From: Cristatella mucedo
Taxonomy: Eukaryota; Bryozoa; Phylactolaemata; Cristatellidae
DNA: 64,000 nt
Direction: 5' to 3'
Assembly: GCA_009760855.2 (NCBI GenBank)
Contig: WPIO01000022.1
Span: 4,608,501-4,672,500, forward strand
The notes under the pieces: model-generated
The model's database searches: none
The model's input: only the letters and a program-made list of their open reading frames with translations
Told to the model about the DNA's origin: nothing
Made by a program: the position numbers and the translations under genes
In this document: one piece after another, positions 1-27,633 of the stretch
Layout of the letters: each line of letters starts with the position of its first letter
Position numbering within the stretch: position 1 is the stretch's first letter

Positions 1-255
1 ACATTTCGGAGTTTATTGTGGCTATCTTAGCAAACTGATCAACTGTCAAGTTGTTTATGAAAATGGATCTGCAGCTTAAAGTATAGCTCCGAATTCTGTA
101 AGTGAGCTACTTGCTTGTTATTTCAAAAACTAATGACAGACTGATGAAACCGTGGTTGACCAGCAGCACTTGTATCTGAGGAAACTGAAAACAGTTCTGA
201 TATTGGGTTGGAATACATGAATGGTAACGAAGGTGTACAATTCAAATGGCACATG
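1..255. other. Sequence downstream of RPL32
   Basis: Short AT-rich stretch beyond the RPL32 stop. It should contain the RPL32 cleavage site. I see no other gene or recognisable repeat here. Confidence 0.4.
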
Positions 256-261
256 TTTATT
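256..261 (-). terminator. RPL32: RPL32 poly(A) signal overlapping the stop codon
   Basis: The canonical AATAAA hexamer (minus strand, 261-256) includes the TAA stop codon at 259-257. Cleavage 10-30 nt further on would leave a 3' UTR of only a few tens of bases, which is common for ribosomal protein genes. Confidence 0.7.
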
Positions 262-2708
262 CATTCTCCTCGGATCTCAACCTAGCATTCTTGTTGGTGA
301 CTTTAATACTCAACTGCTCGGCCCTCTCAACTATCTGTTTCCTCTTCTTGCTTGACACTGCATGCGCAATTTCAGCAGCAAACGATTTGTTTTGCATGAG
401 AAGAACCTCCAGCTCCTACAAAAGGATCATCATAACTTTAATGATGGGAAATACATACAAGCTTCAATAATACTGTGCTGTAAAAAAGAACCATATCGAG
501 GAACCACAAAAGAGGCATTAAGCAATATAAAACCATTTAAATTATAAAACATACGAGCCATGAGTGAACCACAATTGCTTGTGTTCTATATAGAATGCAC
601 ATACTTTCAATAAACTTGTAGCCAACGATTTATCAGACCAAGACATTTTACAGATTAATTTTGCACCAAGAAATATTTTATATCTTGGATACACGTCATT
701 ATACAAAAATCATATTAGCCGGCTCTTAGTAAGAAAACTATTGATATGTCCTAGGATGTCTTATCGACTTCAAAACAATCCATGTATACAGCACCAGTAA
801 GACCAAAGCACAATCAAGGCATGCATTCCATTCGCTTGCAGCAATTGGCAGTAAGACATAATGCTGCTAGGGCGATAATGATGAAGGCTGAGCATATGTA
901 ATACTCAAAATATCCCGAGTCAACTTAGAGCTATAGTATCAAATGCATATTCAATACTTTTAGCATTGACCCTATCCGAGATCCAGAATAGGTTACCAAG
1001 TTGTGTACATGGTGCGAGTCAAAGCAAACCAGACCATGAGGCATGATCTGGATCTACCGCAATACAGATTATTCTGCTGCATGTGACTTGGCCAACATAC
1101 TTGAAAGACTGGGAAAATTAATACAAGCTGGCAAATTCGAAGGTTGTCACATGCAAAACCCTACTGTAAGGGAAATCAGCACATGAGGCAATTGCAAGAC
1201 ATGGTGACTATTAATGCTATGTTGCATTTAGGTCAGGCGATGACCGTAGTCTAAAAACTTGCAAGTTGAGAGCAAACCTAACCACTTGTAGTACAGTGCT
1301 GTGTAAAGGTTGGAGTGTCGAAATAGGGTTACAGTGGCTAACCAATCATAAGCACATAGGCAGCCACTGACCAATGTAGGAGACTTCGGTACAGCAAGCA
1401 CGAAATACTGGAGAAAACAGGGCACCAGCCGATGCATACGTATTCACGAAAAGATGCTGTCAGCAAATAGAACCATCTCCAAAAAATTAATAACTAATGC
1501 TGTATCCGCACAGCAGAATAAAAAAAATCGGGTCTACGGTACTAGTATTCTTTTTCTGCTAACCGCTTTGTAAGAACACATAAATCCAAAATGAAAGAAT
1601 ACTGAGGGGAAGCACAATGCATTGAATGACACCTTAGCATGAGCACCGAAGTGAAAGTCGAAGTAACACTACTACAAGCTCTCTCCTTACAATACAAATG
1701 CTGCAAAGATCCTACCAGCCAATATGCCAGACTCATACAAGCAGTGACAAAGGAACAATTTGCCAATTCAAGATATCACAAATATGTTGTGGTACAATTT
1801 AAATCAAGGATGGAGTGCACTATATGCGCTTACAATCGACTTCAGCTAACATTCACGAACTGGCACGCAATGGCTATAACACACGACTACCTTTAGCTTC
1901 ACTAGGAGAAACAACTTTTGCGTCAATAACTGCACATGGCCGATATGATCATGCAGGACATGATCACATGCACAATCTTGACACTAATGAAGCATGTCGC
2001 GACTGCTGCACATGCAGCGACCACGAAACTGAGATAGCAAGAACCTAAGATGAAATGATGCATGCAAGTCCCACATGCAACTATCACCCAAACTGCCCTT
2101 GGTCTGATCATGCCAATCACGTAAGCGATGAGGGGAAGGCTGCTAGGATGCGAGCAACAGCTACTCTGTATGGTACTAATAAGCGAACCAATACTGCCGT
2201 TAGTGCAGCTTTGCACCACTCCTATACATGCTACGGTTAGTTAAGGCAGTGGTACATTTAAATTCAACGGATACTGCGACACTGCACAGTTGCTGCTCGT
2301 ATAGCTAGCTGGTCGCGAGGGAGTGCAGTGAGCTGGGGAGAGCGCTTCCAGAAAAGCAGTAAAGCAGCTTACATACCGATACGTTGTGAACAAGGAACTT
2401 TTTAAAGCCATCGGGCATCATGTGCTTTGTCTTCTTATTTGAACCATATCCAATCGTTGGCATGCGATACTGCCCTTTATAGCGGCGCCTCACCCTGTTA
2501 TCGATACCCTTGGGTTTCCTCCAGTTTGACTAAATGTATAACGAGCGACAATACAGTTACGTGCTCTGCTGTAACAGGCTGCGTTGACGGCAGGATCGGC
2601 GATGAACGTTATTACCGTTAGTTTGTCATATCGGTCGGACTGGTGTCTGATGAACTTCTTCGTTCGCTTCTTAACGATTTTGGGCTTCACAAATGGTCGA
2701 ATTGCCAT
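257..2708 (-). CDS. RPL32: 60S ribosomal protein L32 (eL32), complete, 3 coding exons
   Basis: Component of the large cytosolic ribosomal subunit. Coding exons on the minus strand: 2708-2616 (31 codons, from [12 protein letters not shown]), 2529-2377 (51 codons) and 415-257 (52 codons plus TAA); total 134 residues against 135 in human. All introns are phase 0 with GT-AG ends. Diagnostic stretches are [38 protein letters not shown] and the terminal [10 protein letters not shown], all hallmarks of eL32. The start is fixed by the family N-terminus and lies 12 nt after a clean splice acceptor (exon start 2720), so the 5' UTR is split as in other ribosomal protein genes. The intron at 416-2376 is about 2 kb; I saw no convincing snoRNA in it. 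The poly(A) signal overlaps the stop codon. No frameshift or truncation is visible. Confidence 0.97.
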
Positions 2709-2883
2709 GTTTGCCGTAGGCTGAAAATAAGCAAGGCAACCATGACAATCGAAGCATACTGAACGCCCAAGACGCAAGTAAATGTAGCTAATATGATAGA
2801 ATGAACGAACAGTATTACACCAGATGGCAGATGCAATCTAAGAACGACGATAAAGCCGGATTACGTCTCAGCTCCGTACTTAC

Positions 2884-2919
2884 TCGCGGTACCTGCGGCC
2901 CTATGCACACCGGAAAGGG
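2884..2919 (-). promoter_or_regulatory. RPL32: RPL32 non-coding first exon with 5'-TOP-like start
   Basis: On the minus strand a pyrimidine tract CCCTTTCC (about 2919-2911) is followed 27 nt later by a strong donor, GTAAGTAC, at 2883. The matching acceptor TTATTTTCAG ends at 2721, just upstream of the ATG exon. Vertebrate ribosomal protein genes start transcripts at such a C plus pyrimidine tract (TOP), which puts them under mTOR/LARP1 translational control. The exact transcription start is inferred, not seen. Confidence 0.6.
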
Positions 2920-3082
2920 CCGGTGGAGCTCTCCAGTGCACGGTCGTATCGTACATATACAATATTATCCTTCAATATCTACTCAAGAATATTTATATGT
3001 ATAATATATAACCCTTTATACAGCTATTATTAGTTAAACAATAAGTTAGACTAGGCTTCCGTTTTTAAAGCCGCGGGTTGGA

Positions 3083-3090
3083 TCACGTGA
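3083..3090. promoter_or_regulatory. Palindromic E-box upstream of RPL32
   Basis: TCACGTGA, extended to GTCACGTGAT on the minus strand, lies about 165-180 bp upstream of the inferred RPL32 start in a GC-rich patch. This is the binding core of MYC/USF/TFE-type bHLH factors. Assignment to RPL32 is inferred from position only. Confidence 0.35.
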
Positions 3091-5197
3091 CGCTGTCGCG
3101 GGCCCTCATCCCCAGTCGGTCGCTGTGAACACACAAAATGGATAATCAGATCACCCACGTGGGGAAATGTTGTTAAAGAGCTTCAAATGTATACGGACTT
3201 AAGTTCAATTTTAGACTATCTATCCTAATCTATTTACCAACATAGTGGCTCTAGAACTAGAAGCCGGGTGCAACAATAGCGTTAAGTTCAACCGAGATTC
3301 GGCTTGCCTGCTGCGCTCCACCACGCTCGCTTCTTGGCGTAACTCTCTGCTTGTCTCGCGTTATGACGGTAGTTTTTGCATCGTAAGTTTTTGTCTGGTT
3401 TAGTCTAGCTACTTTTCCTGTGGCTTTAGCCACAGCCTGAGGCAATTGCTAGAGCCAAATGCCGAGTTTGCGTCTCTGTACTCCGAAGCTGTGGACTCCT
3501 ACAGCTGCGGAGTAAATTCCAGCTGCTGGGTAGAGTTTTGACGAAGGTCGCGACTTTCGTCAAATGACTGTTGGTTTTTAAACGTAGCTCTGGAATATTT
3601 CGTCCTTCAAAAGTCCGGCAATCCATACCCCCAGACCATTTAGAGTCGAAAGAAATACTCGTGCTGTAGAAATACCCATCCGACTAATCGCCTTAATATT
3701 TCCGGTTCTATCAAATACAAGCGGCATCAAACAGTTTTTCAGAGCACATAATGCAGAAACAAGCTTACGATCGTATCCCTATCTGCCTATGGCACACCAA
3801 GAACAGTCATCTAAAGCTTGTTAGAACGTATCCTTCTGTAATTTCGTAAGGCCGCGAATACTGATTGATTGTTAGGCTTGAGACTTTTCAGTGGCGCATT
3901 CGAAGCCTAGACGAATTTCGGCGTGCTCATGGAGGTCAGGAGGAGACTTCTTGAGACAGAACTGCCTCTCTGTGTGGAGGGTGCTGCGAGAGGACCTGGG
4001 CCATTGCAGAGCAGTTCCTACGACGCCCAGGCGAGGTGGTAGGCGCTCAAGAATGACATAGTGCATTAGTTTTTCTGTTAGATCACTATCGAAATCACGT
4101 ACGATGATAAATACTATAGGAACTGCTATTTATTAATACATTGTGATCGCAAAAGTTCGACCAAACGCGACAAACCAAATTATGAATAGCTAAAATGTAA
4201 GCTATAAAAAAACAAACATCCTGATATTTTGGCGGGTTCAGATCACTAAAAATAAAATATTCTTAAGTCCGCAAAAAATCATTGACACGGGCGTAATATG
4301 CAACTAATATTTTAGTTCCCTGCGTTACACTGTGGCGTATCTTTGGTCTCTTCTCACTTTAATGGCAATTGTATACCCAATACTAAAAATAATATTTACG
4401 GTTGCATAGGGATTTGAGTGACTTGGCCTTAAGCAAATGAAATCGGTTACCTACATTTATTTAAGACATTTTCCGATACGTCCCATGCGTTCGATCATAA
4501 ATACCGAGAGCACTCAGCCTGCTCTTGCCTACTGCTCGTGCTGCCTGTGACCCAGCGCTAATGCGAGCGCTTGAGGTTCAAAATTAAATTCTGGTGGCGG
4601 CCAAATGAATCAACTTAGGTAGCTCTCACTGAGCACCTTTATCGGACGTTCTCTAGAAAGTTCGGCGTCCCTCAAGCCCTATACGGAGTAGATGCAAACA
4701 CAATGCTGTCGCTTCCTCGAAATCATGCCTTCAATATCGAAAGTATTCACACGAGCACGCACCAGTTAACTGCTACCTTTTAGCAAGCAGGTGCGACATT
4801 GATGCTTGGTGATTTCTCTGTCACAAGTATTTAGTGGACGGACTGCCAGTCAGAGAGAACTGTGGGCAGTCGGTGTACCGGATACTATGGAGCAGAAACG
4901 TTCGATTTTATATGCCTCCTGCGTCAAGCCATCCCCACCAACAAAAAAATTTAAAAGATTTGCTTCCTGAAGATCTCATACCAGAAATTGGAGAGATATC
5001 GCTCTTTCTTGAATGCTTTCGTGACTATAGGCTGAGATTGTTTTTAGATCATTAACAACCACACGTTCTTAGGATCAGTGAATAATTGTGGCCACTAATC
5101 ACTACATATGCGTGTGAAGCTTGTTTTGATTGGCTTGATGAGAATAGTCTGTTCATTCCAGCACATTTTGCCAAATGGGACACTGTAATATAAATAG

Positions 5198-5300
5198 ACC
5201 ACTAATAATAACAATAATAATACATTGATATAGCGTCCTCAAAGAACTTAATCTCTTTCTGGGCACTTTTTATGTGCTGCACTAGCTGCCACAACCTAGA
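5198..5300 (-). mobile_element. L2-A LINE, 3' tail fragment
   Basis: On the minus strand it carries the family 3' end: a GCGCC-like arm, AGAGATTAAG, TTCTTTGAGG and a run of ATT triplets (seen here as AATAATAAT). Only the terminal about 100 bp is present, typical of severe 5' truncation. Confidence 0.6.
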
Positions 5301-5494
5301 TTTCTGCCTTTACGAGAATGAATTAGGTATTAGGGCCATGTCAAGTCAAACTTGTATTCATATGGTATCACAAACCCTGAGCTAATTATGGGTAACTTGT
5401 TTAAAATCTCTAGTATATAACTTGAAGATAGCTTACATTGTATATATCAAGGTAAATTATGTGAAACGATTTACGTACTATAAATATAAATATA

Positions 5495-5640
5495 ATTAAT
5501 TTGTACAGCGCCTTAAGAGAACTTAATCCATATACAGGTGCTTGACATATGCCACGGGATCGAGCCCGCAACCTCGGTCGTCAAATACATCCTCCTTAAA
5601 CCTTGATTTTGCTATAGTCTTGTTTATAATCAACTCTTTG
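5495..5640 (-). mobile_element. SINE-A (tRNA-derived, L2-like tail), degenerate
   Basis: The minus strand shows a tRNA-type B box (GTTGCGGGCTCGATCCCG), then AAGCACCTG, GATTAAGTTCTCTTAAGGCG and an A/T-rich end. A related A/T-triplet stretch follows at 5690-5715. The A-box half is poorly kept. Confidence 0.55.
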
Positions 5641-6786
5641 GTCGTTCTTGGCCGAATTCGGATAAGGCACCTGATGCGACCAAATAATTGCTTATAATAA
5701 TAATAACAATAAGTCACTCGTTCGCATCCTAAAAGAAATAAATATATATCAATCGTCTTACGATTTGTCAAGCCATCTTGGCCATTCTTATCCATAATTA
5801 CCCAGAGCTTAAAAACTTGACTGTGTCAGCACCAAGGTCAAGCCGTTATGTTATAGCTAGCTGTCGACCTGGTCACTTACCCTGGTATCGGCCACTGAGC
5901 ACCCAGCTAATATGCATGAGAACGGCATTGGCGGTCACTGTCAGCCTGAACTAACTGATCCAATCTCTATTTTATCTTAATTTTTGGAGTCGAGAGCATA
6001 TTGAATGAATAGTCAGTTCAAAATCATTCAGCTGTGCATATCGCCGTAATGCTAGGACTCGGAATCAATACTGACACATTGCAGCAAATGTGAAGCGCCT
6101 AATATTGTGTGGCCATGTCCTGTGTGTTTCGTTCAGGGCCGACTTTGCCTGGATAAACACTGCAGCTGTGGTCGATGGTCGAAACGTCCGCTGGATAGAT
6201 GCTGCTGTCGTTACCATAACCTGGCTAGATACATGCACACACAGGCTCGTTGGTATCGGAGGACAGTGCTAGCTAGCATTTGCTTTTTCGATCCGTGCCT
6301 TTCCCATCTTTATTTTCCCAGCGAATGAATGGCATCTAATCCGAGCGAGCTATTATTACTTATATGCGACAAATATCTCGGATTAGTAGAGCTTTTGTCG
6401 AGATGAGCAAGGCTGCACGATCATTCAAGTCAGTGTTTTGAAATTCTCCTCTTTCTGACATCCACGTGACTTAAGACCAGTGTATTCGAAATGTTGAACA
6501 GTATCGGTCTGCTACGAATGCTATGGCAGTTTTACGGCACGTTTACCATCTAACGTGCTTGATCTCATCTAGTACGATAGAACGCAGCACCGTCATCAGT
6601 GAATTTACTCGATACCTAAACATCGTGCTTTCATCCGACCCGTTTAGATTTCATATGCGCCCACATTATTTAATGTAGATTATTCAATTGAAACAATAAG
6701 GCGAGACACAAAAGAGAAAATTGCAGATAAAAGCTGTTGTACCACCCTTGGCGTACAGCAGCTTTTCTCCCAGATTAGAGCCAAGC

Positions 6787-7200
6787 GAAATAATAATAGT
6801 AATAGTAATAATAATAATGCACTTGATAAAGCGCCCTCGGAGAACTCAATCTCTTTCTAGGCGCTTTACATTTGCTGCAAAGTGAAATGCAATTGAATGG
6901 TAAGTAAAATCATGCTTGAAAAAACAAAAAAATGAATAACATGGTTAGGGGTGACATGCACAGAGTCAACATGCAAATGTGGTTAGTGGCAGCATGCACA
7001 GTGTCAGCACGCATAAACACATGAAGGACGAATCACAGGGACCCACTAAATGCTGTCCTAAATAGGTGTGTTTTTAGGTTCCTTTTAAATGTGGTCAGGT
7101 CAGGGGATGTTCTGACTCAGGTCGGGAGGGAGTTCCAGGCTTTGGGAGCATACGAACTAAATGCACGGTCTCCAAAGGATTTAAGGTGTGTACAGGTAAG
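6787..7200 (-). mobile_element. L2-A LINE fragment (C-terminus plus 3' UTR)
   Basis: In minus-strand orientation this encodes the RT-protein end (a frame resembling [18 protein letters not shown]), then the 3' UTR with a repeated GCATGCTGCCACTAACCA-like stretch, the 3' stem-loop and an ATT-rich tail. It is 5'-truncated. Confidence 0.75.
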
Positions 7201-7221
7201 GTTATTTGATAATGACTATTT

Positions 7222-7375
7222 CCTCGCATTGGCCCAGTGGTAAAGTGTTTGCTGTTAACGACCGAGGTCAAGGTATATGTATTTGATGACCGAGGTCGCC
7301 GGCTCGAGCCCCATGGCATACGTGAAGCGCCTGAATAGATTTAAGTTCCCTTGGGGTGCTATACAAATGATTTTT
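7222..7375 (+). mobile_element. SINE-A copy
   Basis: tRNA-like head with A box near TGGCCCAGTGG and B box GGCTCGAGCCCC. The tail is GAAGCGCCTGAATAGA...TTAAGTTCCCTTGGGG followed by CTATACAAATGA. An internal duplication of the GACCGAGGTC segment is visible. Confidence 0.7.
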
Positions 7376-7468
7376 TTTATATTATTGAACACCTACATTA
7401 ATGAGGTTAAATGGACTGCTGTGTACACCTGTCTTCGGCTTAATAAACTCCTTCCCAACTTCATGCCG

Positions 7469-7582
7469 AGCTGGTTTGGTCCAGACCAATGTCTTGCTGA
7501 GGTCGTGGCCTCGAGCCCTCAGGCATATGTAAAGCGCCTGAATAGAGATTAAGTTCTCTTAGGGCGCTATACAAATGAATTA
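7469..7582 (+). mobile_element. SINE-A copy with internal deletion
   Basis: Begins GCCGAGCTGGTTTGGTCCAG and jumps from the A box to the GAGGTCGTGG/B-box segment, so the middle of the tRNA-like part is missing. The tail stem-loop (AGCGCCTGAATAGAG, GTTCTCTTAGGGCGCT) is intact. Confidence 0.75.
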
Positions 7583-7589
7583 TACATTG

Positions 7590-8425
7590 AGGGCTTCCGA
7601 TTTATTACTCAAGTCGTTGGATGAGTACACTGCCTCCATTAATAAGTCGGCATATTTCAAGCAGAGGAATATTGCCGGAACTAGGGCCTGCTTAGATGAG
7701 TATGACAAAGCCAAATTAGATCGCACCTTTGTGGTACTGCTTCTAGATTACTTCACTTCCCTTTATTCAGGACCCCGGCCTGTGCCATTTATCGTCCGAA
7801 ACTAGTGCAAAACTCAACAGCTCGCCTGGTCTGTAGTCAAAGGCGTAGCTGGCACACCGTTCCATTTAATCTTAATTGATTTGAAGATTCTTTCTCTTGC
7901 CTACAGGTCGCTTTACTTGCTTACACCAATCTACCTATTCGACCTGCTTGCTCATCTAATTGTGCTTACTCACCGCCAGTTTCTCGGCTTCCAGTACTCT
8001 CACCTGTCCTAGCATTAAACTGAAATCTTTTGGCGATCGGGCCTTCATTTCGTATACACCGAAAGCCAGGAGCTAGCTTCCGGCCTCTGCCACTACCTGA
8101 ATTTACTCTGAACCATTTAGGACTCATCTTAAGCCAAAACTGCTCTGCTCAGCTTTTCCCAGGCCCAGTAGACTTGCTTTTTTTCCTGCGTCATTGGCCT
8201 GCTTACGTGGGCATGATTCGGTGCATATTACCAACCGGTACTCTTACTAGCCAGCAGCCCCGAGGAGGGTCTTACCAATGTGAGCTCTTCCACGCTCATC
8301 TGAGCATGATACCTTGCTTGTCATTTACTTTTGGTTATTGCTTCTCTTGCAGCAAGTCATAAAGCACCTGGCAAGAGATCCGGTTCTCTTATGCTACCAT
8401 TCAAGACATTATTGTTATTATAATT
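7590..8425 (+). mobile_element. L2-B LINE fragment, decayed
   Basis: Translation in broken frames gives CR1/L2 RT-terminal motifs (NSTARLVCSQ, LAYRSLYLL...PTYLFDLLAH). The 3' UTR CTAGCCAGCAGCCCCGAG segment is followed by TTGCAGCAAGTCATAAAGCA, GGTTCTCTTATGC and an ATTATT-type tail near 8410-8425. It is clearly older than most L2-A copies. Confidence 0.6.
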
Positions 8426-8545
8426 ATTATTATGGCTAAGCACGTGGCATGGTGCACATCTAGATCCGGCCCATCGGTTGACAAAAACCTCGTTATCACT
8501 AAAAGTGGTGCTGAGCAGGTCTGCCCTGGATGCGCTAAACAGCAA

Positions 8546-8664
<119 letters not shown>

Positions 8665-9442
8665 AATACCCGTACCGGCAGGCTGCCATGCCAAACTTGG
8701 AGCAATACAAGGCTATATCTATTCACAGACTCGAGGATGAGAGACTCGGGACGATCAAGCTTCTCACTGGACCAGTCAGTCGGCAGTCTACTAGCGAGCC
8801 AGCTAGAGCCTCAAGTCCGACATGGAATCGAAGGCTTTGGCCTCACATACGGTATTTCCATTAGGTGCTGCTGCATATGCCATCAGCATATCAACTTTGA
8901 CATGCCACTAACCAACACTGGAAAACAGCAGTTTAAGGCGGGTACTTCCCACTTAAGTGCAACAGGCTGATTACGTAATCAATTACGTAATGGTGCACCA
9001 GGCTAGTAATCGAGTCTGTACTGTCTCGTCTCATCTGCCAGTCGATGGCAAAACCCCTGTTGCCACCGAATAACAACCCGCTAAGTCATTTTGATGCGAT
9101 TCTCACCTGCAAGTTTTTGGAAATACTAATAGCTCACCAGTGTCGCAAGTAACGACACCCGCTTCGGATAGCGAGTAACTGAAAAACACCGTGCGCCGAT
9201 CACAAATACAAGAAATCTCAGCACTTCAGAAAGCATTTTAGCACCGCGAAGAATTATTTCATCTTCCGGCAGGAAAAGTAGCACACCAAAAAAATGCTAT
9301 CAGGATTAGGCTAGGTAGAAGTACATTTCATGGGGCGTCCTGCCACGTGCACTATGCTAAGCCCTCTAGCGCTGCCGCTTGCACCAAATGCCTCAGCAGC
9401 AGCAGTAGAGGAGGCACAGCCGCTTCGATGGAAGGTGTGCCT

Positions 9443-24224
<14,782 letters not shown>

Positions 24225-24800
24225 TAAAAAAAAGTGGGCAACTTCACGAGGTACAGCGAAGTGCGCGATCAGCGCGGTGAAGCCACGTGGCTATGGAGAA
24301 GAGTTTACGTTTTTAAGAAGTCATCTAGTCGGTGCCTAAGCTCAAACGCAGTATAACGGACCACAGAGCGGCGCGCTCCAACGGAAAGTACGGCAGAAGG
24401 GCATTGGGAGCGAAAGCCAAGCATCCATACAACGACGGTGGGCTCTCGGTCGACCTAATGTCCTCGCCAACGTCGCGACGGTGCTGCCACAGAAGCGGTT
24501 TCCTGTCTCACCTGTTTATTCATCGCTGATGCCTATTCCTGCATCGCACGTTAGCGACCGGCGGCGACACCTGCGATCAAGGCAAGCCCCCAACTACACC
24601 TGAGGTGAGCGCTGTTGGAGCCGGTACAACAAGGTCGACGGATGCACGACCGGAAACCGGCGCCCCTCCCACTCGCGGTTCTTAGCTTGGTGATCTAACT
24701 AGCGGCGGCGTGAGAGGTCGGTGGTATAACATGCTGCCGAGAGATCAAGCGAGCGGGATGCGTCCTGTCGCTCTTAATTTATTTTCGAACTAAATTTTAC
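24225..24800 (-). promoter_or_regulatory. SAMM50: GC-rich upstream region of SAMM50, candidate promoter
   Basis: The 500 bp before the proposed SAMM50 start are richer in CpG than the surroundings and contain a palindromic E-box GCCACGTGGC at 24282-24291. No TATA box is obvious. Promoter status is inferred from composition and position only. Confidence 0.3.
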
Positions 24801-25424
24801 ACAGCATCATAAGAAGGATCATCATTCGCCGATGAGTTAGTTAATCAATGTGACATTCGCGTTCACTAGGCTTCATCTAGTACAGAAAATAAACCGTATA
24901 AACAGAACGCCGAATGGGACAGTTAGATGCGGAAAGGTTTAACCTGGCTACGAAATGTGGAATCGAGCTTCAAGCAGAAATTCCGACCAATGTTTGGCCA
25001 TCTGCACTTATGTATGATTACTCAGTTAAGCAGACGTAATGCCGACAGCTTACGGGAGCTTGCAAAGATAGGCTCAATCGGCACTGCCGGAACTTGAACT
25101 TATCAGGACGCCCAATCAGAGGCAAGCCGAGCGAACGTGTCGGGTAGATGTCCGACAACCCTCTCGAGGTCTCGAGGAAAGCCGGGCCCGCTCGCCTCAC
25201 CTTTCCCTACTCCTACAATCGCGTACACCACGGTTTGTGTACTAAGGACTAGAAGGACATGGTCGATTTATTTCTCGAGAAAAATTATTGAATATGAAGT
25301 ATTGTACTTCAAGTAAGCTTCGGTGCTCGGTACCTAATCAACTACACTGACCGGATGTCCATCCCATCAATGACGAACCTCACGGTGTCAGTCAGTGCAC
25401 ATAGTAACCTCGAGACGACACGAC

Positions 25425-25717
25425 ACCCCCTTAAAAATATGCTAAACGCGCCTATTTATCACAGCATTTAGTGAGTCCGTCGAATTTTTCCTTTGTGTGC
25501 TTATGCGTGGCGACACTGTACATGAGGCCACTAAATCATACTTGCATGCTGACCCAGTGCAATATTACCTCTAACCATGTTATGCTAGTCGGCCTTTAGC
25601 ATGCTACCGCAAACTAATCGATTATTCTTCCTTTGCAGCATATTTAAAGTGCCTAAAAATTGATAAAGCTCTTTGAATGCGCTGTGCAAATTTATTATTA
25701 TTATTATTATTATTATC
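25425..25717 (+). mobile_element. L2-A LINE 3' fragment
   Basis: CTATTTATCACAGCATTTAG, ACTGTACATGAGGCCACTAA, a diverged stem-loop (AAGTGCCTAAAAATTGATAA) and an ATT tail of eight units. Confidence 0.7.
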
Positions 25718-26164
25718 CCTATCTGTCCGTCGCGAAATATATTTTTGAAACTCTAGAAGGCTTTTTGCAAGGCTTGTTACTTTTCCTCCAAAAAATCGTG
25801 TTTAACAAGCGTTTCTGGCAACGAAAGCCATTTCTTTACAGAGTTACAATGTTTATAAAACATCTAGGCAGACGCTAGATGATCAATAGAATAAAGAAGA
25901 AGGAGGCTTCCTACGGATGAAAATAAAAGTATCGTGATCTGAAAAAAAGAGTGAATATGCGAAAGGAATGGAAAGGTATTCTAGCACCCACAGTCCCCCA
26001 TCGGCAAACATCTGTAAACTCGCGCTGAAGTGCTGGTTTGTGCACCTGTCCACTGCTCGAAGTCACTTGCATTAGCGAAATTTTAGCAACGATAAAGTAT
26101 CAAGCAAATCAAAAGAAGAGTCAAACTAAAGCTAAAAGTTGTTTATCATTTAACTCCATTTTAA

Positions 26165-26350
26165 CGATGTACGAGGTCTTAGCTCGGGGGTAAAGCGGTA
26201 GAAATTCACAATCCATATCGTGGGTTCGAGCTCTGCAGTAGGCAACACTCTTTTACCCATTGTTAGCGATACGATTGCCGCAAGATGGTGGCTCTTTTGC
26301 CTCTCTATATAAAAGAGGCTGCTGAATCAGCCGACCTCTGCTGCTCACTC
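26165..26350 (+). mobile_element. SINE-B (second tRNA-derived SINE family)
   Basis: A-box-like TTAGCTCGGGGGTAAAG, B box GTGGGTTCGAGCTCTGC, a middle GATTGCCGC segment, and the 3' signature CTATATAAAAGAGGCTGCTG followed by AATCAGCC. This tail differs from that of SINE-A and L2-A. Confidence 0.7.
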
Positions 26351-27633
26351 TTGATCTTTTTTTAAAGCCAGATACAAGTTGAGATAAGATATTTAGGATT
26401 TCAGGACGCGCCAGCACGTACTTAAACTCATCTGTTTAAGTTCAAGTTTGAAATTATAGCACCAGTCGCTGAATGAAGCCGAACTGCGATCCATCGAGAT
26501 AATCCACACCATTTTTGTTTCGCCAAGAAGTTCAAAGGTGATGATGACAAGAGCGAACTTGCAACTTTGCCTGGCGAAAACTCCACGAAGACTTTGGCTC
26601 CACGTTCTACGTCTCTCACTTTGTTCGTAGCTCCAGGCATATTTTAGGTAGACTTTAAGCAGTGGGACTCACTTTGTGAGATTTTTGTCTATTGGACAAT
26701 CTGAAATCAGTCCTTAGCCAAATATTTTGCAAGCGAAATAAGTACATCCACAAATATGCACTAACATCTAATAAGCTCACCACATGCACATTTTTACATA
26801 CCCGTCCATAAGTTTATCGGTTAAAGGCTGTTTGTAGTCTACGTGAATCGATAGTATATCTACTAGTGAACTCATGCACAAGTATGATGTAGAAACTGTA
26901 TGCTACGTGCAGATGTATATCGTGTAGGTGTATACATATAAACAATATATCTTCAAATATGTAGTTGTTCTTCTACAGGCAAATCTAGTTTTTATATCTG
27001 TAGTGGCATCCGAAAATTCGCGGACGCGGCTCTCATTACTTATAATTACTAGCAGTGCCGCAGCAAATGCCGACGGTTTCAAGTTATGAAGTTTAGAAGA
27101 CTTAATGGAAATCAAAAAATCTTCATAGTGGGTTTCTCATTATTGATTCTCTACAGGGGCCTAGGAAATTTTTATTTAAATTCTATAAACTCTCACTATC
27201 AATTAAATTATGCACAACTGACCACACGCGGGTATCATAATTTAAGCAATGTATGCATGTTCAAGTATCACAATTCATTTTTAAAGTAGCGAAACCCGAA
27301 GACCCTTAACATTGGTGCGTTTCGCAGCAAAGTAGCTACCCCAAAAGTATACCGCAAGTGTGCTCAACCCTTCTTGCAAGCTTTACCGATGGAATACTGT
27401 CAGCCGACGTCTGCTAATGTCGTTAAAAAGCTTGCTATTTTGACAAAGTGGAATAAAAAAGTGTTCCGGGTTTGCAGTAGAACTTTGAGCTAAACGACAC
27501 TACCAAGCAGAAGCTTGAAAAAGCAAACAAAACGTCACAACTGACGGTTCATCGACTCGCTTGAAAGGGCTCCTGCAGGTCATCCCAATAGATCCTAGCT
27601 AATGCCAATGCTAACTTATATAAAAACATAGTT

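Noticed and set aside
416-2376. snoRNA in the RPL32 intron
   Set aside because: No box C/box D pair with suitable spacing and flanking complementarity was seen.
3872-4066. 64-codon minus-strand frame
   Set aside because: Considered as the SAMM50 C-terminus; rejected once the true exons at 9836 and 9488 were found.
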